From an uncultured Desulfobacter sp. (lineage in GTDB: Bacteria; Desulfobacterota; Desulfobacteria; Desulfobacterales; Desulfobacteraceae): DNA of 64,000 nucleotides. Made by a program: the position numbers and the translations under genes. Positions 42,972 to 52,088 of the stretch are shown here, piece by piece. A model generated the notes under the pieces. That model was given only the letters and a program-made list of their open reading frames with translations. It was not told where the DNA came from and did not search any database. Each line of letters opens with the position of its first letter. The stretch's first letter is position 1. Where the stretch lies: positions 194,501 to 258,500 of the forward strand of contig NZ_OY781882.1 of the NCBI RefSeq assembly GCF_963677125.1. The letters are read 5' to 3'.

Positions 42972-45461
42972 TTATACTGCCTTGGAAAATTCTTGCATGG
43001 AGACCGGCATATCTATCTCTTTGTAGAATTCCCAGGACTGAATAAATGCGTTTTCAAACGATCTGTCTTCCATGTATGCCCTGGCCTGATCGGCCATTTG
43101 ACTGCACAGCCCGGGGGTATTCAAAAATTGCTGCATGGCCGCTAAAAGTGCCGGTTCATCATCACTTTTAACAATAATGCCGGTCTCTTGATCCAGCATG
43201 TTTTCGCAGGGACCGCCTATATCCGACACGATTACCGGCAGGCCCGAGGCTTGGGCTTCGAGCACCACATTACCGAATGTGTCTGTAGTGGAGGGGAACA
43301 CAAAAAGATCTGCTGACGCATACACCCGGCACAAAGGCTCTCCGGAAAGATAACCGGTAAAGGTCACAGGATAATCTTTGAGCAGATTTTTCATTTCATC
43401 GGCATAGGGGCCATCGCCCACGACAGTCAGATGAGCTTTGTCACTGGTCGCACAAAGGGCTTTGAACGCTTCCGCCAGAATCGGCAGATTTTTTTCTTTG
43501 GATACCCGGCCCACATAAAGAAATTTCAGGGCTTCTTCATTCACTTTGAAATTGGACGTCAGGATGTTGCACTTTTTTGAGGGATGAAAGATTTCCGTGT
43601 TGATGCCCCGGGGCATGATGCGGATTTTTTCAGACTTGATCCCCCGTTCAGTGAGCTCGTCAAAGGAGTTTTGACTGGAAACATAGATTTGATCCATCTG
43701 ATCATAGTACCAGATCATGAATTTCCAAGTCATCTCTTCAATGAAATTATCCCCGGTCAGATACTGGGCATATTGGGGGAACTGGGTATGGTAGGTGGAG
43801 GTCAAGGGCAGCTTAAGGATCTTGGCAATGGCCAGGGCTGCCAGGCCGATGGGGCCGGGTGTGGCGGAGTGGATATGGGTGAATCCCTGGTCGTAGCAGT
43901 ATTCCAGCATCTCCAGAAACGGCGGGTAATATAATTTTTGTTCCGTATATTCCGGGATTTCGTAAACACCTGTGGGCGTAAAGTTTTTCACCCCTTCGCC
44001 TGTTTTTTCGGCCCTGGCATCACAGGTAATGATGGTCAAGTGTTTGTCATGTTTCAGCGCTGCCTGCACCTGTTGTTGAAGCGTCTGGGCCACACCGTTG
44101 ACATCGTAAAAGGTGTCTGTGAAATGCCCAAGCTTCACGCGGGATTTGGGGGGCTGATGTCCGTTTTTGTATTTGGCAAACCGGTTCAGGACAGCTGTGT
44201 TTGTTTCATTATCCTTGGCAAAGTGAACAAAGGCCACAAAATAGGGCGCTAAAAGGGAGTAAAGCCCACCCACGGAACCAATGGTCTGGAATATATTGAA
44301 CAGATTTGCGCCGGATGCCTGCCCAAGCAGATGGTCGCCGGTGTGGAATAAAACCTTGTTTGAAAGCTGGTTGACAAAATCAAACCATAATTTTTCTCTG
44401 TGCTGTTCCTGCTTTTCCGGAGATTCACCAAGCTGTATTTTTTTTGACTGGGTCCTGGCAATTTTCAGCAGGTCGGGATTTTCCGCAAACAGACGCTCGG
44501 TCTCTTTTCTGATCAGATCGGTTAAACTTGCGGATTTGATGTTCTCCCGGCGGTTTTTACGTTTGCTTAAAAAAGTGTAAAACCTTGATATAAGTCCGTT
44601 ATCAACATTGGATACCGGCATCAGTGACTGGTCAAGGAATTTGAGTAACTGATCTTTACCGGCGTGGCGTCCAAAATTGAATCGGCTTGAGTAAAACTGG
44701 TAGGCAATACCGTACAGGTTATGGGCCATGGTTTGGGGGGTGGACGGATCGGACACGGCACGGGATTTTCCGTTGAGGATGCCGTTCATGAAGCTGTAAA
44801 GGTCCGTTGCGTCGTCCACAGCCGTAAACGTTCTGGCGATATTCAAGCCGGAGTGGTCATCGGAGCCGCCGGTGAGATTTTTTTCCCAGGGGGTATCGAA
44901 CAAGGGTTGATAATCATAGAGGTTGGAGAGCCGTTCGATGTCCAGAGGGGTGAGCTTTTTGAGCACCTGGGCAAGAATTTGATTTTGTTTGTCGTTTCTG
45001 GCACCGTTGAGTTCAAAATTTTTAAACAGCAAAAGCAACTGTTCAAAGTGTTTGATGGACAGCCGGTCATTGACTGCGTAGAGCGGATGGGCAATGATAT
45101 TGACAATATTTTCACCATTCAGATAGGCTACCAAATCAAAGATATTTTGCCGGATTTTCTGAATTTCATCATGCTGGGCTTCGGTGATGTTTTGGGCCAG
45201 TACATGCACCTTGCACCCATCTTCCGGGAAATATGAGGTGATCTCTTCGGAGATATAGGTGTCCGGCAGGTGAGCGATTTCAAGGGCACCGTCAATGGTG
45301 TTATGGTCGGATATGGTCACAAGGGACATCCCCTTTGCCTTGGCAGTATTATATACCAGCATAGGGTCCGTAAAACTTTCAGGGCAGCTGATTTTCTGCA
45401 GGATCCACTGGGATGGCCGTTTGGAAAACTTGGAGTGCACATGAAGATCTATTTTCATCAT
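42972..45461 (-). CDS. PHP-domain / GT4 glycosyltransferase fusion
   Basis: The 829-residue protein joins two enzymes. Residues 1-240 are a PHP phosphoesterase domain: metal ligands HVH (7-9), SDHNT (51-55), IIAHPLY and GGSDDHSG. A helical linker of about 170 residues follows. Residues 430-829 are a family 4 glycosyltransferase with two Rossmann halves: GVAQTLQQQV and SATPGPIGLAALAIAK in the acceptor half, then LYVGRVSKEKNLPILAEAF and DTFGNVVLEAQASGLPVIVSD, the donor-nucleotide site with the E-x7-E position read as D-x7-E. Such a fusion could transfer a sugar or sugar phosphate and then remove a phosphate. It is the first gene of a pair with a radical SAM gene. Confidence 0.9.
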   Translation of the reverse strand: MMKIDLHVHSKFSKRPSQWILQKISCPESFTDPMLVYNTAKAKGMSLVTISDHNTIDGALEIAHLPDTYISEEITSYFPEDGCKVHVLAQNITEAQHDEIQKIRQNIFDLVAYLNGENIVNIIAHPLYAVNDRLSIKHFEQLLLLFKNFELNGARNDKQNQILAQVLKKLTPLDIERLSNLYDYQPLFDTPWEKNLTGGSDDHSGLNIARTFTAVDDATDLYSFMNGILNGKSRAVSDPSTPQTMAHNLYGIAYQFYSSRFNFGRHAGKDQLLKFLDQSLMPVSNVDNGLISRFYTFLSKRKNRRENIKSASLTDLIRKETERLFAENPDLLKIARTQSKKIQLGESPEKQEQHREKLWFDFVNQLSNKVLFHTGDHLLGQASGANLFNIFQTIGSVGGLYSLLAPYFVAFVHFAKDNETNTAVLNRFAKYKNGHQPPKSRVKLGHFTDTFYDVNGVAQTLQQQVQAALKHDKHLTIITCDARAEKTGEGVKNFTPTGVYEIPEYTEQKLYYPPFLEMLEYCYDQGFTHIHSATPGPIGLAALAIAKILKLPLTSTYHTQFPQYAQYLTGDNFIEEMTWKFMIWYYDQMDQIYVSSQNSFDELTERGIKSEKIRIMPRGINTEIFHPSKKCNILTSNFKVNEEALKFLYVGRVSKEKNLPILAEAFKALCATSDKAHLTVVGDGPYADEMKNLLKDYPVTFTGYLSGEPLCRVYASADLFVFPSTTDTFGNVVLEAQASGLPVIVSDIGGPCENMLDQETGIIVKSDDEPALLAAMQQFLNTPGLCSQMADQARAYMEDRSFENAFIQSWEFYKEIDMPVSMQEFSKAV

Positions 45462-45611
45462 TTCCTATCCTTAATTATTTTGGATGAATATCTTATTAAT
45501 CAGGAAAGATACCCAAATTGTGTTACATCCCTGTGAAGAGAGGATTAGGAAAATATGAAAAATGACCCGGGGGGGCAGGGTAACCGAATTTATATTGAGA
45601 AGGTCATCGGG
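45462..45611. other. Intergenic region, left part
   Basis: Part of the 363-bp gap between the fusion gene and the carboxylase gene; it holds the upstream region of the leftward fusion gene (ribosome site GATAGGAAATG) and leads into repeat family B. No gene seen. Confidence 0.4.
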
Positions 45612-45672
45612 ATCGCTATCGCTATCGGGATCGGGATCGAAAATAATGGACATTTCGATTCCGATAGCGAAA
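45612..45672. repeat. Hairpin repeat, family B copy 2
   Basis: TCGCTATCGGGATCG and CGATTCCGATAGCGA form the arms, with an internal loop GAAAATAATGGACATTT. Sequence and order match the copy at 16967. The left arm is preceded by additional GATCGCTATC repeats. Confidence 0.7.
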
Positions 45673-45753
45673 TTAAAATAGCCGGCAAAATTATAAATGC
45701 GATCCCCCTGGGGGGAGGGGGGATAAAGTTAAGGATTAATCTGCCAGGTTACA

Positions 45754-45788
45754 GCAAAGGCCCAATATTTCTGCTATTGGGCCTTTGC
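45754..45788. terminator. 14-bp hairpin at the 3' end of the carboxylase gene
   Basis: GCAAAGGCCCAATA and TATTGGGCCTTTGC flank a 7-base loop. CTTTTT follows on the plus strand, while no T-run follows on the minus strand, so its polarity is ambiguous; it lies 36 bp past the leftward carboxylase stop. Confidence 0.6.
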
Positions 45789-45824
45789 CGTGCTTTTTAA
45801 TTCATTTTATTTGCCGGCTTAAAT

Positions 45825-48800
45825 TTAACTTTTGTCGCTACAAGCACAAATTTTATTTCCACAGCTCGGACAGAATTTTTGGTGATCAATATCAATGGGG
45901 CATTTACAGCTAACACAGGTGTCTGATGTGGCTGAAAGTTCCACGAGAAGTTCACCGTTGACAACCGGGACCATTTTTTTGGTTTCCTGGTAATTGGCTG
46001 TCTTGAGCACCCGTTTGACAACGCCGTCAACCGGCGAGAGAACCGCTTTTTCCTGCTTCATGATGGAGATATTGAAAAGCTCCTGGCCTTTCTGGATGAC
46101 GTCTCCTTCATTGGCATACATGACCCACAGATCACCGTTGCTTGGTGCCGCAATATGACAAACATTGCAACAATCGGCCATTTCAATGGATTGGGTGCCA
46201 ATGCCTGTGGCCTCACTGACTTTAACCTTATATATAAAAATTTCCGAATCGCAAAGGTAACGGACCACGCAGTGTCCGGTCTCTTTGGGCGGGGAAATAT
46301 CCAGAATGATCATCTGATGGGGTTTGCCGCTGCTGTCCCTGAATTCCATTTGCGTACCGATTTGCAACCCTTCAAACCAGACATCCACCGGAAGGTTGTT
46401 GGGATCGCCGAATTTTGCCGTGAACTCAAAGGTTTTCAGTGCATCCCCGGGATGATTCAGATAGAGAACGAATTCTTCCTCCGTGGGTTCCCGGCTGATC
46501 AGACCTTTAAGTTTGTCATGTTCAGCCTTAAGATGTATCTCTTCAAGCGTGTTCAACGGTGATTCCTCTGTCCGGCCGGCAATTGCCTCTTGATAATTTT
46601 CTCCGAACGCGCTTTCATAAACCCAGTCCGGCGGGAAACCCAGCGGCAGTTTACCGAATTCGCCTCGCAGCAGATTCCGGAAGGCGTCATTGCTGTCGCG
46701 GTATAGTTCCAGCCGTGCTGTTTTGATTTCTTTGGTCAGATCCTTTTCAGGGATGGTATTGACGGCTTTGAGGGTCTCCAGCAGGCGCTGAACCGCGTCT
46801 TCCCCGCCGCGCTGATATGCCCCGGTAACGGCCAGAAATGCCGTATTCCAGGTGATTTGGGAGCCGGGTGTTACATCGTGATAGCGGGTGATTTTGCGCG
46901 TTCCTTTCAAAAATTCCAGCATATGCGGCAGAAGATGGATATATCCCTGTTTCATGGCGCCTTCCTGGGAAGAAGAGGTCGCGCCGCCCGGCATGCCGTG
47001 TTCGACGACATCATAGTCTATGCCTTGGAAATAGGGTGAACAGTAGCGGTCGTAGTACGGCATGATCTGTTTGAGCATGAAGCCGCAGGAATGAATCATC
47101 TCTTTGTTCAGGTTGGTTTTCAGGCCCAGTTCATCTTCGATGTAGGCTGCCGTCGAAAGCACTTCGCCCTGGCCATACCAGCGGACGGATGCGCCGATTC
47201 CGGTATCCACAATGTTGGCGCCGGCCTGGGCCGCCGCACCCACGGCCGGAACAAACAATCCATCGGTGTAATGACGATGGTAATGTATGATAAGTTCCGG
47301 ATATTTTTTTCGAATCGCGGCTACCAGGTTGCGCATAAAGCTGGGCGGGCAGACCCCGGCCATGTCCTTGAGGCACAGGATAATCGTGCGGATCACTTTA
47401 TGGGTCGGCAGGCCGGAAACGTTGGCGACCATCGCTATAATTTCATCCGTCACCGACAGATAATGCTTTACGTCAAAGCCCTCTGCAAAGGAGAGGGAAA
47501 TGGCCGGCTCAAAAATATTGGTTTTGGAATCCATGGCCACTTCGGCAAAGGGGCGCATATTTTCAATGTGGTTTAAAAAATCAAAGCAGCGAATCACATC
47601 ATAATGCGCACAGATCATTTCCCCGGTCTTGCGCATCAGGTTGCGCGGCTGGGGTTTGTATCCAAGTACATTGGTGGATCGGATCAGAATCTGTTTGAGC
47701 GTTTGGGGTGCAAATTCATTCCACTCGGTGGCTTCGGTAAACGGGTAGGTCATGTTAGCCAGCATGGCGACATGGAAATGGGCACCACCGCCGTTTTCCA
47801 TGGAGAAGAAACCGCATTTATCCAGGTACGGCCCGACCAGCCTGTCCTCGGCCAGACGGAAGCGATTTCCACTGTTGGACTGGGTAATATCCCGGGGCGT
47901 TGTATCCGTAAAATGAATATAACCGCTGTCCCGAACGAAATCCAGAATAGCCTGGCGGTCTCCCCTGGGATACGGGTGGACAAAGTCGCTGTATCCTTCA
48001 GGGGGCAGAACCGGTTTGAAAGGCCCGAGCCGTTTGTCAGCCCGTCCGCGGTATTCACCTAACTGGACAAACTCGTTATATCCCTTGGCTGAAATTTCAG
48101 CCACCAGACGGGAAAGCCTTACGGGTTCCGGTGCCTGATAAATAAAGTCCATCAGTTCCGGTGCTTTTTCAATGAATTTGGTATCATAATTACCTGAATT
48201 GAAATCCGGATGTTTGAGAATTTCACGATGGAAGGGGATGGTGGTCTTCACGCCGCCGATGTGATACTCACCCAGGGCGCGCCGCATGGCCTTGACGCAT
48301 TTGTTCCAGCTGCGGCCGAAACTGATCAGCAGCGTTGCGGCTGAGTCATACTGGGATGGGAATTGGTAGCCTGTGCTGATGCAGGTGTTCAACCGGATAC
48401 CCGTGCCGCCCGGAGGCGCATGCCGCGTGATCAGGCCGGCATTGGGTGCAAAATTGTTCCGGGGATCTTCGCAGTTGATTCTGACCTGCATGGCATGCTG
48501 GTAGGGTTTGGTCTCTTCTTCGTTAAAACTGAGCGTTGCACCAAAGGCAATGGCGATCTGTTCCGCCACAAGATCCACTCCGTAGCGGCATTCCGTAATG
48601 CCATGTTCGACTTGAAGCCGTGTGTTGACCTCAATGAGATAGGGGGTTCCGTCCTTTTCTACCAGAAATTCCACCGTTGCCAGGGAATAATAATTGACAT
48701 GCTTGACCAGCTTGATCGCATATTCTTTGAGTTTGTTGCGAAGTTCTTCAGTCATGCCCGGCCAGGGGGAGGGGGTTATTTCGACCAGTTTTTGATGATT

Positions 48801-49529
48801 TCTTTGGACCGTGCAGTCCCGTTCATCAAAGGCAAACACATTGCCGTGCTGATCAGCGGCGATTTGAATTTCAATATGACGCACGTGGGTCAGCAGCCGT
48901 TCCATGAACAGCTTGGGATTGCCAAAAGAGGCCTGGGCAAATGTCGATGCTTTAACAAAAGCGGATTCAAACTCTTCTTCGGAATATACTTCGTAGATGC
49001 CCCGGCCGCCACCGCCGCCTTCGGCTTTTAGCATGATCGGATAACCTATTTTTTTGGCAAAGGCCCGGGCCTCTTCCAGTGAAACGGCATCTTCCGTTCC
49101 GGGGATGACCGGCACCCCCAGTTTTATGGCCAAGTTGCGAACGGCAACTTTGTTGCCTAAAAGGCGCATGGCATCATGGGGCGGACCGATAAAGTGAATA
49201 CCTGCCTTTTCACATTTCAGGGGGAAGCTGCAATCTTCGGCTGCAAATCCCCAGCCGGGATGAATGGCAATAACACCGCGTTCTTTAGCTTTTTTAATAA
49301 TCCGGTCAATATCAAGATAAGCGGTCGGATCCTCCCCCAACAGCATCAGTTCCTGGGCACTGTGGGTAGAGGGAGACGTTTTATCGACATCGGTTGCAGT
49401 CATGATTGAGATGGCTTCCATCTCTGAAATTGAACGGCAGAGTCGACGGGCAGGAATTCCCCGGTTAGCAACGAGGATGGGTTTACCTTTATTTTCAGCC
49501 AGAACCTGCTCAAGTGTTTTTTGTTTCAT
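45825..49529 (-). CDS. pyc: Pyruvate-carboxylase-like biotin enzyme with C-terminal zinc ribbon
   Basis: The 1234-residue protein has the pyruvate carboxylase order: biotin carboxylase (1 to about 470, ATP-grasp GGGGGRG 171-177, ERDCTVQRNHQK, EVNTRLQVEHGITE), carboxyltransferase (about 540-1000, DTTPRD, CLKDMAG with the carboxylated Lys, IHYHRH metal ligands) and a biotinyl domain with acceptor lysine 1158 in IMKQE. Differences from ordinary enzymes are clear: TPRDITQSNSGNRFR replaces the usual TFRDAHQSLLATR, VDTGIGASVRWYGQG replaces the DAAIDSMSG region, the biotin motif is MKQ rather than MKM, and 30 extra C-terminal residues hold seven cysteines (1205-1230) like a zinc ribbon. The substrate may be pyruvate or another 2-oxoacid. 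A biotin ligase gene lies upstream. Confidence 0.88.
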   Translation of the reverse strand: MKQKTLEQVLAENKGKPILVANRGIPARRLCRSISEMEAISIMTATDVDKTSPSTHSAQELMLLGEDPTAYLDIDRIIKKAKERGVIAIHPGWGFAAEDCSFPLKCEKAGIHFIGPPHDAMRLLGNKVAVRNLAIKLGVPVIPGTEDAVSLEEARAFAKKIGYPIMLKAEGGGGGRGIYEVYSEEEFESAFVKASTFAQASFGNPKLFMERLLTHVRHIEIQIAADQHGNVFAFDERDCTVQRNHQKLVEITPSPWPGMTEELRNKLKEYAIKLVKHVNYYSLATVEFLVEKDGTPYLIEVNTRLQVEHGITECRYGVDLVAEQIAIAFGATLSFNEEETKPYQHAMQVRINCEDPRNNFAPNAGLITRHAPPGGTGIRLNTCISTGYQFPSQYDSAATLLISFGRSWNKCVKAMRRALGEYHIGGVKTTIPFHREILKHPDFNSGNYDTKFIEKAPELMDFIYQAPEPVRLSRLVAEISAKGYNEFVQLGEYRGRADKRLGPFKPVLPPEGYSDFVHPYPRGDRQAILDFVRDSGYIHFTDTTPRDITQSNSGNRFRLAEDRLVGPYLDKCGFFSMENGGGAHFHVAMLANMTYPFTEATEWNEFAPQTLKQILIRSTNVLGYKPQPRNLMRKTGEMICAHYDVIRCFDFLNHIENMRPFAEVAMDSKTNIFEPAISLSFAEGFDVKHYLSVTDEIIAMVANVSGLPTHKVIRTIILCLKDMAGVCPPSFMRNLVAAIRKKYPELIIHYHRHYTDGLFVPAVGAAAQAGANIVDTGIGASVRWYGQGEVLSTAAYIEDELGLKTNLNKEMIHSCGFMLKQIMPYYDRYCSPYFQGIDYDVVEHGMPGGATSSSQEGAMKQGYIHLLPHMLEFLKGTRKITRYHDVTPGSQITWNTAFLAVTGAYQRGGEDAVQRLLETLKAVNTIPEKDLTKEIKTARLELYRDSNDAFRNLLRGEFGKLPLGFPPDWVYESAFGENYQEAIAGRTEESPLNTLEEIHLKAEHDKLKGLISREPTEEEFVLYLNHPGDALKTFEFTAKFGDPNNLPVDVWFEGLQIGTQMEFRDSSGKPHQMIILDISPPKETGHCVVRYLCDSEIFIYKVKVSEATGIGTQSIEMADCCNVCHIAAPSNGDLWVMYANEGDVIQKGQELFNISIMKQEKAVLSPVDGVVKRVLKTANYQETKKMVPVVNGELLVELSATSDTCVSCKCPIDIDHQKFCPSCGNKICACSDKS

Positions 49530-49636
49530 GACTTTTTAAGTTCTCCCTAAAATTGATGCGTTTCGGTTAAAGTTTGGGCTTTTCAAATAATATGCTTACG
49601 TTACCATTATGGCGAAATATTAACGCTGTATGGAAG

Positions 49637-49665
49637 TTTATAGGAAAGTATGAGTATCGTGTAAA
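49637..49665 (-). promoter_or_regulatory. Probable promoter of the carboxylase gene
   Basis: On the minus strand TTTACA (49665-49660) and TATAAA (49642-49637) have the ideal 17-bp spacing, about 100 bp before the start. It lies after the birA stop, so the carboxylase gene has its own promoter. Confidence 0.6.
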
Positions 49666-49728
49666 GATTTTTTACCTTTTGTTGTTGGATGAACCTGAGG
49701 AGTGATAGGATAGGTCTGCTTTTGGCTG

Positions 49729-50637
49729 TTATTCAACGGTTAGAATTCTTCCGGAATGAATGATCTGTGTTTGAGTGCCTTTTTGTATCACCAGGCCCCC
49801 ATTTTCAGCAACACCGATAATAATTGCCGAATTAATTTCATCTTCATTTTTAAGAATATGGACGTGCTTGCCGCGCCATGCCAGGCGGCTGGTAATCAGC
49901 TGTGTAAATTCGGATGCCTGGATTTGTCTGATCAAACTTCGCATACATTGGATGCCTGATTCCACCAAGTGACACCAGACCTTTAGAGGGGAGACATGGA
50001 ATCCTTCTTTTGATAAGCAGGTCGCCGGCATGGCGGTTTCAGTGCCGATCGTTCGCAAAGAGGGGGCACAAGCCATGTTGATTCCAATTCCCACAATAAT
50101 TTTCTTGTTGCACTGTTCAACCAGAATACCTGCGATTTTTCGATTTTTGTATAGAATATCATTCGGCCATTTAATTTGGACATCGATCCCCAGCAATTCA
50201 AGACCGTGGGCGACGATATAAGCTGCGATGAGGGGTAATAAATTTTCCTGATATGCATTGGAAGGATTATTGTCTGAACATTCGGGCCACACCCAGGATG
50301 CATAAAGATTTCCCGCAGGAGAAACCCAATTGCGTCGAAACTGTCCTCTGCCGGCTGTCTGTTCGGTGACGATGACCGAATCCCAGGTATGGATTTTTTG
50401 TTGGCCCAGAAGCTCCCAGGCCGGGTCCATGCTGGAACCGTACTGGTCACAGATCAGGATCGTCGGTGCACTTCTGCTTGCGTCAGCGGATGGATACCAT
50501 ACAGGCCCTTGACTCACCAAAGAAAAGTCCTGTTGATCTATCCGTTCCCATGGACCTAATCTTTCGATATCTTTGTTCCACAAAGGATGCCGCTTTGCAA
50601 TCCGGTCAGGAGGCATCGTCAGTACAGGAATTGTCAT
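49729..50637 (-). CDS. birA: Biotin-protein ligase (BirA, no DNA-binding domain)
   Basis: The enzyme makes biotinyl-AMP and attaches biotin to carrier domains. The 302-residue product has the catalytic loop TAGRGQFRRNWVSPAGNLYASW and the KWPNDILYKNRKIAGILVE motif, with IIVGIGINM following and a C-terminal SH3-like cap (GVAENGGLVIQ). It lacks the N-terminal winged helix of repressor-type BirA; instead about 80 residues of unassigned sequence (with DQYGSSMDPAWELL) precede the core, longer than usual for class I ligases. It is directly upstream of the biotin-dependent carboxylase gene and downstream of a coiled-coil protein gene. Confidence 0.92.
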   Translation of the reverse strand: MTIPVLTMPPDRIAKRHPLWNKDIERLGPWERIDQQDFSLVSQGPVWYPSADASRSAPTILICDQYGSSMDPAWELLGQQKIHTWDSVIVTEQTAGRGQFRRNWVSPAGNLYASWVWPECSDNNPSNAYQENLLPLIAAYIVAHGLELLGIDVQIKWPNDILYKNRKIAGILVEQCNKKIIVGIGINMACAPSLRTIGTETAMPATCLSKEGFHVSPLKVWCHLVESGIQCMRSLIRQIQASEFTQLITSRLAWRGKHVHILKNEDEINSAIIIGVAENGGLVIQKGTQTQIIHSGRILTVE

Positions 50638-50664
50638 TTTATTAGACTTTTAGCAAAAAAATAT

Positions 50665-51234
50665 TTATAAAATTGTCCTTCTGGCTTCGGCATACAGCCG
50701 TTCAACAACTTTTGTATTCCAGGCTTTATGGGGCGCCGGCGTTTGGAAACCTTCGGCCCGGAACAATCGGACAACGTCATTGGTGGTAAACCCCTTTTCC
50801 TCTTTGAGCCAGATGATATTTCTAAGCACCAGTCGATAGTAATTATCATCCTCAACGGAGTTGTCCATCTTATCCTCATGCTGGGATTTCATGAGCTGGG
50901 AGATCTTTTTTTGCTGGCTGTTCATCATTGTGCTGAATATGCGGACCTGTTCCTTGATCTTGAACAGGTCATTTTTCAAGGTGAGAATTTCATCCCTGTA
51001 GGTTGTGACAAAGTCAACCAATTCGTCCATAAATGCATCTGGAACCTGCTCTGTCTGCTGTTCAGGTTCTTTATACTCTGGTGTATGGTCGTTTTCCTGG
51101 TCAACAATTTCAAAGGGTTCTTCAGTTGCTGCCAAGGCTTCCTTCTCTATTTTTTTTAGTTTATCCTGCCTGCTTTCGGCTCTTTTTTGGGCAAATACTT
51201 CCACATCAAGTAATGAAGGTCTCTTTTTTTTCAT
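50665..51234 (-). CDS. Coiled-coil protein next to a ParA ATPase
   Basis: The 189-residue product has a basic, charged N-terminus (MKKKRPSLLDVEVFAQKR), an acidic linker, a predicted coiled coil at about residues 75-120 (DFVTTYRDEILTLKNDLFKIKEQV) and a C-terminal segment, IWLKEEKGFTTNDVVRLFRAEG, ending in TKVVERLYAEARR, that resembles the helix-turn-helix-like end of recombinase-type DNA-binding domains. No enzymatic motif. The gene directly follows the parA-like gene (gap 53 bp), so it is a candidate partner of the ATPase. The family is not recognised; function as a cargo adaptor or DNA-binding partner is inference. Confidence 0.7.
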   Translation of the reverse strand: MKKKRPSLLDVEVFAQKRAESRQDKLKKIEKEALAATEEPFEIVDQENDHTPEYKEPEQQTEQVPDAFMDELVDFVTTYRDEILTLKNDLFKIKEQVRIFSTMMNSQQKKISQLMKSQHEDKMDNSVEDDNYYRLVLRNIIWLKEEKGFTTNDVVRLFRAEGFQTPAPHKAWNTKVVERLYAEARRTIL

Positions 51235-51287
51235 AACACGGGTTCCTTTTGCATATAAAAAAACGCATGCCCCATATTAATTGCCGC

Positions 51288-51932
51288 CTAACGGTCAAGA
51301 ATAGACAGAATTTCTTTGGCAAGGGTGCGTATCTCTGTTGCAGCAATGTCCTTATTTGAATATTCTGACACGTTCTGGCCGTAAATCAGAGAATATTTAT
51401 ATGCCATTCGGTTTGCGATCTGGGTTTCTAATATGTCAAATTTATAAGTTGATTTTAATACTTGCGCAAGCTCGCGCGCCATGACCGAATTTGTCTGAAT
51501 ACGGCTGAGCAAAAAATAGGGCTTAATGTTGGGGTTTAGTTCTCCTGCTTCGTTGATCAGCTCTACCGTTGTCTTTGTGCTGCGGATATCAAGGGGCGAA
51601 TCCTGTACAGGAATGATGATAAGATCAGAGCATGCCGTTGCAACCGTTACAACGTCATTGTCATGGGGCGGGGTGTCGATAAGGGCAAAATCAAAATCTT
51701 TATCAGACTCTTCAATAACCTGATAGAGGTTTTCGTAAACGGGGGCGACTTTGATCTGCGTCAGCTCCTTTTGACTGTTGCGAATTTCAGCTGTTTCATA
51801 ACAACTGCCCTGGGGGTCCGTGTCAAAGACGATGACGCGGTGCTGTTGTAAAGCAAGTTCAATGGCAAGATTGAGAACAATGGTACTCTTGCCACAGCCA
51901 CCTTTCTGGTTTGCAAGTGTAATAACTTTCAT
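51288..51932 (-). CDS. ParA/MinD-family partitioning ATPase
   Basis: The 214-residue protein has the deviant Walker A KGGCGKST at residues 10-17 with the signature Lys at the start, the switch I region FDTDPQGSCYE and Walker B FALIDTPPHDND. It is the short ParA type without an N-terminal DNA-binding domain, as in orphan ParA proteins that position cellular cargo. No ParB gene or parS-like palindrome was seen; the next gene encodes a coiled-coil protein. It is probably involved in positioning a protein or plasmid-like element rather than chromosome segregation. Confidence 0.88.
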   Translation of the reverse strand: MKVITLANQKGGCGKSTIVLNLAIELALQQHRVIVFDTDPQGSCYETAEIRNSQKELTQIKVAPVYENLYQVIEESDKDFDFALIDTPPHDNDVVTVATACSDLIIIPVQDSPLDIRSTKTTVELINEAGELNPNIKPYFLLSRIQTNSVMARELAQVLKSTYKFDILETQIANRMAYKYSLIYGQNVSEYSNKDIAATEIRTLAKEILSILDR

Positions 51933-52052
51933 GATGATACCATGTGCCGCTTTTTAAATTTTTAGGAGAGATATATTACATAAAACCATATCGTAGCTTG
52001 TTCCGCCTTGTCAATAGAACATTTCGCATAAGACTTTGGGTTTCGCAAATAA

Positions 52053-52088
52053 AAATGTCCCGCATTTTCAGTAAAATGCGGGACATTT
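52053..52088 (-). terminator. 16-bp perfect terminator belonging to the symporter gene
   Basis: AAATGTCCCGCATTTT and AAAATGCGGGACATTT form a perfect stem with a 4-base loop, and TTTTATTT follows on the minus strand. It is now separated from the symporter stop by the repeat element at 52089-52231. Confidence 0.88.

Noticed and set aside
45612..45672. Short CRISPR-like array at the GATCGCTATC repeats
   Set aside because: The repeats are overlapping parts of one palindrome without spacers, and no cas gene is present.
51288..51932. Plasmid or integrated element border at the ParA gene
   Set aside because: No replication gene, integrase or attachment repeat was found around it.
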